Positions 8,290-16,676 of a DNA stretch of 64,000 bases are shown one piece after another. Each line of letters opens with the position of its first letter. Positions within the stretch are counted from its first letter, which is position 1. The notes under the pieces were generated by a model, which worked only from the letters and a program-made list of their open reading frames with translations, did no database searches and was not told where the DNA came from. This stretch comes from Actinomycetota bacterium (GTDB taxonomy: Bacteria > Actinomycetota > Actinomycetes > S36-B12 > CAIYMF01), in the NCBI GenBank assembly GCA_947455705.1, contig CANGPO010000001.1:1-64000 (forward strand), written 5' to 3'. The position numbers and the translations under genes are program-made.

Positions 8290-9504
8290 TCACGCACTCA
8301 CGTGGTCGACATCTGCCAGATCAAGGTCCTCATCGAGGGTCTTTTCCATGCCACGTTGCAGCTCGGACTCGAGTTCGGGACTTACCGCCATCATGCCGGC
8401 TTCCCACTTCTCCTCGATGTGTCCAAACTTCCACACCATCAACGCGATGATCCACGACAAGATGAAGACGCCAACGATCACGAAGCCGACCCGATTGAGA
8501 TCGAGACCACCAATCCATGCAAGTGGACCTTCGGTGATACCGAAGCGGTCGGTGATGATCGAGATGATTTCAATACCGCCGATAACCAGCGCGACAAAGA
8601 CACTCAGCGCCGTGACCGTGATGTTGTAGTAGACCTTGCGGACTGGCTTGGAGAACGCCCAGCCGTAGGCGAAGTTCATAAAGCAGCCATCGATCGTGTC
8701 GAGCAAGCTCATGCCGGCAGCAAACAGAATCGGCAACGTCAGGATTGCGTACCACGGCAATGCGAACGCAGCAGCGCCTCCGGCGATCACCAATAGGCCA
8801 ACCTCCGTGGCCGTATCGAAGCCGAGACCGAAGAGCAGTCCGATCGGGTACATCTGCCACGGCGCGGTCAGCTTCTTGGTGACCTTGGCAAGAATTCGAT
8901 TGATAAGTCCGCGGTTGTTCAGATGCTCTTCGAGTTCGAGTTCGTTGTACTCGCCCTGACGCATTCCCCTGAAGACACCCAGAATCTGGCGAAGCACGAT
9001 GAGGTTCAATAGGCCGATCAACAGCAGGAAGACACCGGAGACCAGCGTTCCAATGAGACCCGTCAGCGTGTGCAGCGTGGAGGTTTCGTTCTGTACCTGG
9101 CCGGCCAACGCGCGCACTCCGAAGGAGAGCAGCAGGCACAGACCGAAAACGACGGACGAGTGACCGAGCGAGAACCAAAATCCAGTTGAGAGTGGTCGCT
9201 TGCCGTCGGCCATCAACTTACGGGTCGTGTTATCAATGGCAGCGATGTGATCAGCGTCGAATGCGTGGCGCATTCCCAGCGTGTAGGCGGTAACGCCAAT
9301 GCCCACACCAAATACCTGTGTGGCTGACACGTGGTAATTGTGTGGAGCGATCATGAACAACATCACACCCCAACCCACGACGTGCAGCAGGACGACGAAC
9401 GAACCCATGCTGATCAGCGACACCCACTCACGCGGGGTCAAAGATTGCTTGATCTTGGCCCAACGCGACTGACCGGTCGTCTCGACCATCAGAGCACTTG
9501 CCAT
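8290..9504 (-). CDS. Nickel/cobalt permease (HoxN/NixA family)
   Basis: A 404-residue integral membrane protein of the nickel/cobalt transporter family. The diagnostic helix-2 motif is RHAFDADHIAAIDN, followed by FSLGHSSVVF, LGFDTATE and GMSLLDTIDG, the conserved metal-selectivity motifs. About eight hydrophobic helices are visible, with a charged loop in the middle. It should import Ni(II) and/or Co(II) across the cytoplasmic membrane. A TTGCGA-N5-TTGCAA element lies 49 bases before the start (9553-9569) and matches the nickel-responsive Nur box, which favours nickel. No nickel enzyme is encoded in this window. Confidence 0.9.
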   Translation of the reverse strand: MASALMVETTGQSRWAKIKQSLTPREWVSLISMGSFVVLLHVVGWGVMLFMIAPHNYHVSATQVFGVGIGVTAYTLGMRHAFDADHIAAIDNTTRKLMADGKRPLSTGFWFSLGHSSVVFGLCLLLSFGVRALAGQVQNETSTLHTLTGLIGTLVSGVFLLLIGLLNLIVLRQILGVFRGMRQGEYNELELEEHLNNRGLINRILAKVTKKLTAPWQMYPIGLLFGLGFDTATEVGLLVIAGGAAAFALPWYAILTLPILFAAGMSLLDTIDGCFMNFAYGWAFSKPVRKVYYNITVTALSVFVALVIGGIEIISIITDRFGITEGPLAWIGGLDLNRVGFVIVGVFILSWIIALMVWKFGHIEEKWEAGMMAVSPELESELQRGMEKTLDEDLDLADVDHVSA

Positions 9505-9552
9505 GTCCGTCCCCTATCACTTCCATCGCGCGTTGATCGCACAACATCCTTA

Positions 9553-9569
9553 TTGCGAATCTATTGCAA
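9553..9569 (-). promoter_or_regulatory. Nur-type nickel-responsive operator
   Basis: The element reads TTGCGA-ATCTA-TTGCAA. The Streptomyces Nur consensus is tTGCaa-N5-ttGCAA, so the spacing is exact and the match nearly complete. It lies in the divergent gap between the nickel permease (minus) and a peroxiredoxin gene (plus), close to the permease start. Repression by a Fur-family Nur protein when nickel is plentiful is the natural reading; no nur gene is present here. Confidence 0.6.
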
Positions 9570-9662
9570 ATACGACGGTCGCGCATCTTGACGCACTCGA
9601 ACACCCCCAAACGGTCATGACTAACATCAGAATGACTATCCCGTGTTCGGAAAGGACTTCCC

Positions 9663-10145
9663 ATGGATGCAACTCGCCTCATTACCGGTGATCTGGCACC
9701 CGCACTCGATCTACTTGATGACGCCGGTGACACGCACACCTGGAAGAAGCACGCCGGCGAACGGGTCATCCTTTACGCGTACCCCGCCGCGATGACACCT
9801 GGCTGCACTAAGCAGGCCTGCGACTTCCGCGATTCACTCGATGCTCTGAACGCAGCTGGTGTCAAAGTCTTGGGACTATCCCCTGACTCCACGGCCAAGC
9901 TCGCGAAGTTCGTCGAGCGAGATGCGCTCACCTTTCCCTTGCTGTCCGACCCGGACAAAGCATTTCTCACCGCGCTTGGCGCGTACGGCGAGAAGCAGTT
10001 GTATGGCAAGACCGTGACCGGTGTGATCCGATCGACCTTCGTCATCAACGTCGACCAACAAGGTAAAGCCGTGATCGAGCACGCCTTCTACAACGTCAAG
10101 GCCACTGGTCACGTTGCGAAGTTGCGTAAAGATTTGGACCTCTAG
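9663..10145 (+). CDS. bcp: Peroxiredoxin, BCP/PrxQ type
   Basis: A 160-residue thiol peroxidase of the thioredoxin fold that reduces hydroperoxides. The signature TPGCTKQACDFRD holds the peroxidatic Cys and, five residues later, the resolving Cys of the two-Cys PrxQ/BCP class. VLGLSPDS and FPLLSDPDK are further family blocks. ATG 9663 follows GGAAAGGA at a good distance. It is divergent from the nickel permease and convergent with the epimerase gene, so it is probably transcribed alone. Confidence 0.9.
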   Translation: MDATRLITGDLAPALDLLDDAGDTHTWKKHAGERVILYAYPAAMTPGCTKQACDFRDSLDALNAAGVKVLGLSPDSTAKLAKFVERDALTFPLLSDPDKAFLTALGAYGEKQLYGKTVTGVIRSTFVINVDQQGKAVIEHAFYNVKATGHVAKLRKDLDL

Positions 10146-10170
10146 AGATCACCGCAACTCGATGTCGGTA

Positions 10171-11373
10171 CTACCGGCCTCGAGCCTTGCGCGCCGCGCG
10201 AACGAATGCAGCAGCACCGAGCACGGCGACGGTTGCACCCGCAGCGGAGGCACCAGCAACAGCCGCGTCACGACCACCAATCCGTCGCCCAACCAGTGCT
10301 CGAGCGCTACGGACCTCTTCAACGAGAACGCGAACATTTGTCTCGTTGTCGAACATCGGGCGCCAACCCGCCGCGCGCAATTGTGCAGATGACACCACCA
10401 GAGGGTGCATCACATACGCCAATTCACTTGCTGGCACAGGCGTTAAGCCAAGGCGGTGCAATCGCTCCGCAGTTGCCATCGCCACGGCTAAGGGAAGTTC
10501 GACTCGCTTCATCCCTGTCAACTCTTCGACCCTCGACTGCGTCAAGAAGCCATCACTCGCACAGGTGACCGTTCCAGACACCTTGCCAAGGGCAGCGAAC
10601 TCTAGGGCAGCGCATAGATCGTGAACATGACAGAACTGCCACGCAGGTGAGGTATCTCGAATCGCCAGCAGCAGCGGTGCGGCAAAGTGGCGCGTGACCA
10701 ACGTGTCAACACCCGGTCCGATGAGCGCTGCTGGTCTGACGACCACGACCTCCAACCCTGGATGCACTCGTCGCGCATCTTCGGCGATCCGTTCGATCTC
10801 AAGCAGGTCGGCCTGAATACCTTCCGGTGATGCCATCACGGGTGCATCTTCGGCCAGCGGGATCGGATTGTCTGGCAATGCTCCAAACACCGATGCGCTC
10901 GTCACCAGCACCACACGACCCACACCCGCTGCGGCCGCTGCGGTCACGACCGTCTGCGTGCCACGCACGTTAAGCGCTGTCCGTTCCGACGCGGGAGTTT
11001 CCAATGACCAGTCGACAGCAAGATGAATTAGTGCATCCACACCATTGAGCCGCTTGGCCAGGGATGGATCCCGAACATCTCCGATCCGCCACGTGACGCC
11101 TTGCGCCTCACCGCGTTTTACGTCGATCGCGACGATTTTGCCGATCTGCGGCCCCGGCGCAGAAAGCGGTTGGCTGGCAGGGTCGAACACCGCGACAGAG
11201 GTTGCCGGATCACCTATCTCCGGCCGGTCGAGCCATTGATCAAGGAGAACTTGACCAATGGCTCCCGCAGCGCCGGTAATGGCCACGGTGATCCCCGATT
11301 TGCGCGGCGAACGAGCACGCGGCGGGGCAACGTTCGCCGCCGGCGTACTTATGTCGCCCACTTCGGAATTCAC
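10171..11373 (-). CDS. NAD-dependent epimerase/dehydratase (extended SDR)
   Basis: About 400 residues. The Rossmann motif TGAAGAIG is near residue 34, followed by acidic FDPAS, DALIHLA, VTSASVFG and VVVRPAALIGPG, a pattern of the NAD-dependent epimerase/dehydratase family. The canonical YxxxK is not obvious; 'GIQADLLEIE' stands in that region, so catalysis may be altered. The C-terminus has a small-residue hydrophobic helix and a basic tail, which suggests membrane association. I chose GTG 11373, preceded by GGGAGA, rather than the longest frame at 11574, which would overlap the divergent gene. Substrate unknown. Confidence 0.72.
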   Translation of the reverse strand: MNSEVGDISTPAANVAPPRARSPRKSGITVAITGAAGAIGQVLLDQWLDRPEIGDPATSVAVFDPASQPLSAPGPQIGKIVAIDVKRGEAQGVTWRIGDVRDPSLAKRLNGVDALIHLAVDWSLETPASERTALNVRGTQTVVTAAAAAGVGRVVLVTSASVFGALPDNPIPLAEDAPVMASPEGIQADLLEIERIAEDARRVHPGLEVVVVRPAALIGPGVDTLVTRHFAAPLLLAIRDTSPAWQFCHVHDLCAALEFAALGKVSGTVTCASDGFLTQSRVEELTGMKRVELPLAVAMATAERLHRLGLTPVPASELAYVMHPLVVSSAQLRAAGWRPMFDNETNVRVLVEEVRSARALVGRRIGGRDAAVAGASAAGATVAVLGAAAFVRAARKARGR

Positions 11374-11458
11374 CGAGGGTCTCCCGTCGTTACCGTTGAG
11401 ACTAGAAAAGCGCGTCGGACACCATCCTGCCGTAGCGCAACCTCGAAAGGACACGCAG

Positions 11459-12820
11459 ATGAGTGGCAATTTTCCATTCGGCTTCTCCAGCGCAAGCGGT
11501 GACGACGAATCTGGCGGTGGCAATCCGTTCGGTGGTTTCGACGCGGCCAACTTCGACCCAAACAATGTCGACATGAGTCAGATTGGCGCCGCTCTGCAGC
11601 AATTGGGGCAGATGCTGCAATCCGGCGGGAGCGACCCGTCCCCGGTGAATTGGGAATTGGCCCGCGACACGGCGCGCAAGATCGTCGCCGCCGAAGGTGA
11701 CCCATCCCTGACGTCGATCGAGAAGCGCGAGGTCGAACAAGCCCTCGACTTGGCCAGCCTCTGGCTCGATCCAGCGACCTCATTCCCCGCAACCGGATCC
11801 GGTGGCGGAGCGTGGAGCCGAAGCGAATGGATCGAAAACACTCTCGGATCCTGGCGCAGCATCGTCGAACCGGTTGCTGAAAAAGTGAATGGTTCGATGA
11901 CTGATCTCATGCCTACCGACGGCATTCCCGAAGGCTTACCACCTGAACTCATGCAGACGATGTCTGGCCTGTTTGGGATGGCCAAGCAGATGAGCTCGAT
12001 GATGTTTGGTGGACAGCTCGGTCAGGGTTTGGGCGTGCTGTCCGGTGAGGTGATGGGAGCGGCCGATGTTGGCATTCCGCTCACCAGCGACGGCCGTGCT
12101 GCACTACTCCCCCGCAACATCACCACGTTCGGCCAGGATCTTGGCGTAGATATCGAGCAGGTGCGCCTCTACGTTGCCCTGCGCGAAATGGCTGCCCAAC
12201 GATTGTTCGTTCACGTGCCGTGGTTGAGATCGCAGCTGACCGCCGCCGTAGAGGCTTATGCCGCCGGCATCCATGTCGATCGCACCCGCATCGAAGAGTT
12301 GTCCCGCGATATCGATCCCAGCAATCCGGAATCCATCCAGGACATGCTCTCCTCCGGCGTGTTCGTACCCGAAGACAGCCCCGAGCAGGTCGCCGCTCTA
12401 GCCCGCCTGGAGACGCTCCTGGCACTTGTCGAAGGCTGGATCGACGATGTCGTTACCCAAGCGGCCACCGGACGTCTGCCCGGCGTTGACATGCTTGGTG
12501 AGGCAATGCGTCGTCGTCGGGCCACCGGCGGCCCGGCAGAACGCACATTCGCAACTCTCGTCGGCCTCGAGTTACGGCCACGTCGACTTCGCGAGGCGTC
12601 CGCGCTCTGGTCGTCGATTCGTGAAGCCCGCGGAACGCAGGCTCGAGACGAAGTCTGGGCCCACCCGGATCTGCTGCCTACAAGCGATGATCTCGACGGA
12701 GACGAAGCGATAGAAGCATTCGTGCGACGCAGTGCGCCACTTGACCTTTCCGGTCTCGATGATTTGCCGCAAGCACCCGTCGAAGGTGACGACGCATCGT
12801 CAGGTGGCTCGTCAGAATGA
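11459..12820 (+). CDS. DUF2342 zinc-dependent metalloprotease-like protein
   Basis: A 453-residue protein of the DUF2342/TIGR03624 family, conserved in Actinomycetota (Rv3195-like). The N-terminus is Gly/Asn/Phe rich (FPFGFSS, NPFGGFD), then comes a helical region with MSQIGAALQQLGQML. SEWIENTLGSW, LSGEVMGAADVGIPLT and LREMAAQRLFVHVPWL are family blocks. The family is annotated as a putative zinc hydrolase, but I do not see a clean HExxH here; the nearest is the REMAAQRLF segment, so peptidase activity is doubtful. ATG 11459 follows GAAAGGA. The next gene overlaps it by four bases. Confidence 0.8.
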   Translation: MSGNFPFGFSSASGDDESGGGNPFGGFDAANFDPNNVDMSQIGAALQQLGQMLQSGGSDPSPVNWELARDTARKIVAAEGDPSLTSIEKREVEQALDLASLWLDPATSFPATGSGGGAWSRSEWIENTLGSWRSIVEPVAEKVNGSMTDLMPTDGIPEGLPPELMQTMSGLFGMAKQMSSMMFGGQLGQGLGVLSGEVMGAADVGIPLTSDGRAALLPRNITTFGQDLGVDIEQVRLYVALREMAAQRLFVHVPWLRSQLTAAVEAYAAGIHVDRTRIEELSRDIDPSNPESIQDMLSSGVFVPEDSPEQVAALARLETLLALVEGWIDDVVTQAATGRLPGVDMLGEAMRRRRATGGPAERTFATLVGLELRPRRLREASALWSSIREARGTQARDEVWAHPDLLPTSDDLDGDEAIEAFVRRSAPLDLSGLDDLPQAPVEGDDASSGGSSE

Positions 12821-13344
12821 CGCTTGCCACACAGGCTCGCGGAGTTCTCATGTCGTGGACCCCGGCCGATTCCGCTCAACAGCAACTTCGCGATGAGTAC
12901 GTGGCACATATCGACAGTTTTGATGATGCGATGTACCGCAGTTGTGTACCCGGCCACCTGACCGCAAGCACCCTGATTCTTGATCACGCCAAAGAGCAGG
13001 TGCTGCTCACCTTGCATCCCAAGGTTGGATTGTGGCTACAGATGGGTGGCCACTGCGAAGAGCCGGATGCATCACTGCAGGATGCTGCCGCACGAGAAGC
13101 TCGAGAAGAAAGTGGGATCGCCGACCTCGTGCTCAGTGATGCCCCCATTCGTCTCGATCGACATCGGGTTGGATGTCATGGCGGTTCATGGCATCTCGAC
13201 GTTCAATACGTCGCTATCGCGCCACCGGGCGCCCGTGAAGAGATCAGCGACGAGTCCCTCGACCTAGCGTGGTTTGCGGTTGATGGCCTGCCCGATCTGA
13301 CTGACGACGCACTGCGAGCCCTCGTCGTCGCGGCGTTGGGCTAG
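12817..13344 (+). CDS. NUDIX hydrolase
   Basis: A 175-residue NUDIX-fold protein. The Nudix box runs from GGHCEEPD to AAREAREESGI, with the metal-binding REAREE part intact. Before it, LTLHPKVGLWLQMGGH is typical of a widespread actinobacterial subgroup next to DUF2342 genes. It probably cleaves a nucleoside-diphosphate-linked compound; the substrate is not predictable. ATG 12817 overlaps the upstream stop (ATGA). An alternative ATG at 12850 has GGAG five bases upstream, so the first eleven residues are uncertain. Confidence 0.85.
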   Translation: MTLATQARGVLMSWTPADSAQQQLRDEYVAHIDSFDDAMYRSCVPGHLTASTLILDHAKEQVLLTLHPKVGLWLQMGGHCEEPDASLQDAAAREAREESGIADLVLSDAPIRLDRHRVGCHGGSWHLDVQYVAIAPPGAREEISDESLDLAWFAVDGLPDLTDDALRALVVAALG

Positions 13345-13375
13345 GTCGAATACCTGCCCGTCCAGTGCGATGGCC

Positions 13376-14086
13376 CTACCAGAGCGTGTCGTTCTGACGA
13401 GGACGCATCCGACGCAATCTCGAGCCCGGTGACGGGCGCTTGGGTCGGGTTGGTTGAGCCGGTGGATTGAGTAGCACCTCGTCGGCAGAGACCGCAGGTA
13501 ACGCTGGTGTCGCTTCGTCGGCGTCACCGTCGCCGGGCTCATCGCTCTGCCGCACCGGACCTTGGTGCGTACCGAAGTCAACCCCAGCAAGAAACGCTCG
13601 AGCTTCGACGATTCGGTCGTACCGCTGCATGAGCGCCTCAAAGTCGGCCCCGTGACCTTCGACGAGCAGATGAATCAGTTCATGAACAAGCACGTAGTCA
13701 ACGACGTACTCCGGCATACCCTGCATGCGATGCGAGAGGCGAATCGTTCGATCAAGAGGGGTACATGAACCCCACCGACGATTCTGGTTCGTTACCCACC
13801 GCACCGACGCAGGAACGGCTGTTCCCTCTAGGTACTTCTTGTTCAGTACATCCGCGCGTGCATGTAACTGTGCATCCGATGGGCGGGCTTTACGCTCTCT
13901 GGCCTCAAGCCGACCGAGCAACTCATAGACGATCGGCGTGATGTCAGCTCTGGCCATGCGGTGAGGTACAACCACAATGGTCAGACCCGCTTCGCGATAC
14001 GCCGTAACACTGCGGCGCCGTCGGGTGCTACGGCGCACCTCCACGTCGGCCGGCAGGCCAGGGATCTGAACGACTACGTGTGACAT
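13376..14086 (-). CDS. M48-type (YgjP/DUF45-like) zinc metallopeptidase
   Basis: About 236 residues. The zinc site is HELIHL, with a third ligand in EGHGADFEALM about ten residues later. Upstream blocks RRRRSVTAY, LTIVVVPH and NQNRRWGSC follow the YgjP/DUF45 (SprT-like) order. The C-terminal 70 residues are Pro/Arg/Asp rich and disordered-looking. I chose ATG 14086 (start MSHVVVQIPG) because the conserved part begins just after it; the longer start at 14155 adds residues without family resemblance. It is convergent with the NUDIX gene. Substrate unknown. Confidence 0.78.
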   Translation of the reverse strand: MSHVVVQIPGLPADVEVRRSTRRRRSVTAYREAGLTIVVVPHRMARADITPIVYELLGRLEARERKARPSDAQLHARADVLNKKYLEGTAVPASVRWVTNQNRRWGSCTPLDRTIRLSHRMQGMPEYVVDYVLVHELIHLLVEGHGADFEALMQRYDRIVEARAFLAGVDFGTHQGPVRQSDEPGDGDADEATPALPAVSADEVLLNPPAQPTRPKRPSPGSRLRRMRPRQNDTLW

Positions 14087-14795
14087 TGCGGTGAACGTAG
14101 CGCGAATTGGGGAGCCCGAGAAACCCGGTACCCAAGAAAAGCGGAAATTGGGCACAACTATTTTCTGTCCACAACCGGTGCATGACGATGCTGCACGTCA
14201 ATGCCCCTTCGCCCGCCACGTACACAGGTCCGTCCTCAGTGCATCCACCGGTCATCCACAGCAACGCGCCGCGTGATCCCCAAGTGATCCCCAGCTTCAT
14301 CCACAGGCGGGTTCACCAAGTCGTTGACCTGCGTTCACCGCGGCCATAAGTTTCTCAACGACAGGGCCCTTGGGATAACAGGTCAGTGTCCGCAAGGGGA
14401 AGGCGGATACCGACTGAGCGACCTGAGGGCCCTGACTCATTCTCGCGCTCGGCCCCCGGATTGGGCCCCGAGCACGGCCCATCAGCCACCCCACATCAAC
14501 CTCAGACCATCAGCATTCGACGGGCGCGGGGTTTGGCTCTCGGCGAACCGCTTCGACAGGATGCCGAATTTACGTCCCTAATGTCCTATATATACCTATA
14601 TCTTTACGGGCCGTGAGCGCGAAACGACGCGAGCCTGCGCACTGTACGGCGCGGGGTCGCGTAATGTCTGAATACGTCAGGTCACCTCGGTGGCCGGTGC
14701 TCGCAGGTGCGGTCCACCACGGTCCGCCCCCGGTGAGTCAGAACCCTGCACGGGAACCGACTAACGAGCACATATCAACACCCAAGGAGGAAACC
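14087..14795. other. 0.7-kb non-coding region with DnaA-box-like sites
   Basis: No convincing gene between the divergent M48 peptidase and the small zinc-ribbon gene. Three nonamers each differ by one base from the DnaA box TT(A/G)TCCACA: CTGTCCACA at 14165-14173, TCATCCACA at 14252-14260 and TCATCCACA at 14297-14305. A tandem repeat of GTGATCCCCA lies near 14273-14294. An AT-rich segment with CCTATATATACC at about 14584-14604 stands out from its GC-rich surroundings and may be the promoter of the zinc-ribbon gene, with a leader of nearly 200 bases. An upstream reading frame in phase with that gene (from 14613) lacks family resemblance. Confidence 0.45.
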
Positions 14796-14957
14796 ATGGC
14801 AGACGAGAGCTACACAGGAACGGCGTACTGCGTGAAGTGCAAGGAAAAGCGCGACTTCACCGGCGTTGTTGTCGAGAAGAACGGACGTCGCATGGCCCAG
14901 GGCATTTGCCCGGTCTGCAACACCAAGGTCAACCGAATTCTTGGCAAGGCCTCTTAA
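14796..14957 (+). CDS. Small zinc-ribbon protein (DUF5679-like)
   Basis: A 53-residue protein with two CxxC pairs, YCVKCKEKRDF near residue 11 and ICPVCNTKV near residue 38, separated by a basic strand (VVEKNGRRMAQG). This is the short zinc-ribbon pattern annotated DUF5679 in Actinomycetota. AAGGAGG stands six bases before the ATG, an unusually strong ribosome site for this window, which suggests high expression. A hairpin terminator follows. Function unknown; nucleic-acid or protein binding is typical for such ribbons. Confidence 0.85.
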   Translation: MADESYTGTAYCVKCKEKRDFTGVVVEKNGRRMAQGICPVCNTKVNRILGKAS

Positions 14958-14976
14958 TTCGGTAAGACGACTACCA

Positions 14977-15013
14977 CGAACGGCGCCCATTTCTTGCAAA
15001 GGGGCGCCGTTCG
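14977..15013 (+). terminator. Hairpin terminator after the zinc-ribbon gene
   Basis: Twelve-base perfect arms CGAACGGCGCCC and GGGCGCCGTTCG with a 13-base loop, 20 bases after the stop. No T run follows, so efficiency is uncertain, though such hairpins are common in actinobacteria. Confidence 0.65.
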
Positions 15014-15196
15014 CTATGTCGCTGGGAAGACAGCCCAACGTCGGTTGAGCCTGTTGCCGTGTGACGCTGAGCGTCCGGTGAACTTACCCGTGCAAGTTCT
15101 TCATTTCGTCTAAGAAGTTCATGAATCGCAATAGTTTTGCCGCCTACAACCCGAGATGCTGGCAACGAGCCCGGTAGATCTCTAATGTGATGCCAC

Positions 15197-16579
15197 GTGA
15201 CCGAGATCAATTCTGGCGACATTCGCATCGCAGGTGGCGTACATCGCCCCGCCGCCGACTCCCTCGGGATCACGTTACGCACCTCTGACTCAACAGATGC
15301 TGAAATCACCGCCACGGTGCTCACCGCAGTCGACGCACAGTTAGAAAATGCGATTGAGTTCCTCGGGCACCTGGTAGCAATTCCCAGCATGGGTGGGACA
15401 GAAGCTGAGGCTGAGATTCAACATGTTCTCGCCGAGATCCTGCACTCTGATGGCTTTGATGTTGACCTCTGGGCGATGGACCTCGATGAGCTCACCAGCC
15501 AACCCGATTTCCCCGGTATGGAAGTTGACCGTCGCGAAGCCTTCGGACTGGTTGCCACTCTCCCCGGGAACGCACCGGAACTCGGCCTGTCACTGCTAGT
15601 CGACGGCCACGTAGACGTCGTGCCGCCCGGTGATCGATCTGCGTGGACATCTGACCCGTTCACCCTTCGCCGTGATCAACGCAACGGAGTCGAGGCACTA
15701 TTCGGACGTGGATCCTGCGACATGAAGGGTGGGCTCGTTGCGTCGATCATGGCGGCCCGCGCACTGTCATCGGTTGGCGTCAAACTTGCCGGGGATCTAC
15801 TGATCGCCCCCGTCATCGGAGAAGAAGACGGTGGCCTAGGTACCTATGAACTCATGCGTCGCGGGATCGTGGCCGATGCATGCGTGATCCCAGAGCCGAC
15901 TGATTTGGACATCATTCCGGCCAACGGTGGTGCGCTCACATTCCGGTTGCGCATCCCTGGCCAAGCGACGCATGCATCACGTCGCACCGAAGGTGTTAGC
16001 GCGATTGAAAAGTTCACGGCGTTATTGCCTGTGCTTGAAGCACTTGAGACGCGACGAAATGTTGACGTTGATCCGCTGATGTCCCGCTGGCCAATCGCGT
16101 ACCCGCTGTCGATCGGTACTGTGCAGGCTGGCGACTGGGCCAGCACCGTACCTGATCTCCTGATCGCCGAGGGACGCTATGGCGTAGCACTGGGCGAGGA
16201 TCCGATGAGCGCACGTATCGAATTGGAAAACGCTATCGCCGAGGCGAATTCAGCGGACACATTCCTGCAATCGCATCCCATCACCGTCGAATGGTGGGGT
16301 GGGCAGTTCAGCTCCGGCCGAAGCCAAGACGATCACCTCATCGATCTCACCCGCCGCGCCCACTACGCCGCCGCACCACAACGTCGCCACCAACAGGTGT
16401 ACGGCGCGCCCTACGGGAGCGATCTGCGATTCATTTCACCCAAGATGCCGGTGCTCCAATACGGACCTGGTGATGCTAGCGCCGCTCATGCACCAGATGA
16501 GTTCATCGAGGTTGAGAGCCTGCTCACCAGCATGCGCACCATGGCATTGATGTATCTCGAGCACTGCCACATCCTGTAG
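15197..16579 (+). CDS. M20-family deacylase/peptidase (ArgE/DapE-like)
   Basis: A 460-residue binuclear zinc amidohydrolase. Metal residues are seen in LVDGHVDVVPPGD (His and catalytic Asp), GRGSCDMKGG (bridging Asp), IGEEDGG (catalytic Glu-Glu), IPEPTD (Asp/Glu) and SAAHAPDE (last His). The dimerisation domain lies around residues 245-360 with GQATHASRR. The family removes acyl or aminoacyl groups from small amides; the specificity is not visible. The start is GTG 15197 with little Shine-Dalgarno signal. A 240-base gap with a terminator separates it from the upstream gene. Confidence 0.87.
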   Translation: MTEINSGDIRIAGGVHRPAADSLGITLRTSDSTDAEITATVLTAVDAQLENAIEFLGHLVAIPSMGGTEAEAEIQHVLAEILHSDGFDVDLWAMDLDELTSQPDFPGMEVDRREAFGLVATLPGNAPELGLSLLVDGHVDVVPPGDRSAWTSDPFTLRRDQRNGVEALFGRGSCDMKGGLVASIMAARALSSVGVKLAGDLLIAPVIGEEDGGLGTYELMRRGIVADACVIPEPTDLDIIPANGGALTFRLRIPGQATHASRRTEGVSAIEKFTALLPVLEALETRRNVDVDPLMSRWPIAYPLSIGTVQAGDWASTVPDLLIAEGRYGVALGEDPMSARIELENAIAEANSADTFLQSHPITVEWWGGQFSSGRSQDDHLIDLTRRAHYAAAPQRRHQQVYGAPYGSDLRFISPKMPVLQYGPGDASAAHAPDEFIEVESLLTSMRTMALMYLEHCHIL

Positions 16580-16676
16580 CTCACCCACGACATATCCCTG
16601 GCAACGCCAGTCTTCTGGACGGATCGCGTAGCAGATTCGACCTGTGGATCGTGCAGATCATAAACAGCTGCCGAGG

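Noticed and set aside
14613-14795. N-terminal extension of the zinc-ribbon protein
   Set aside because: No family resemblance, and AAGGAGG sits exactly before the internal ATG 14796.
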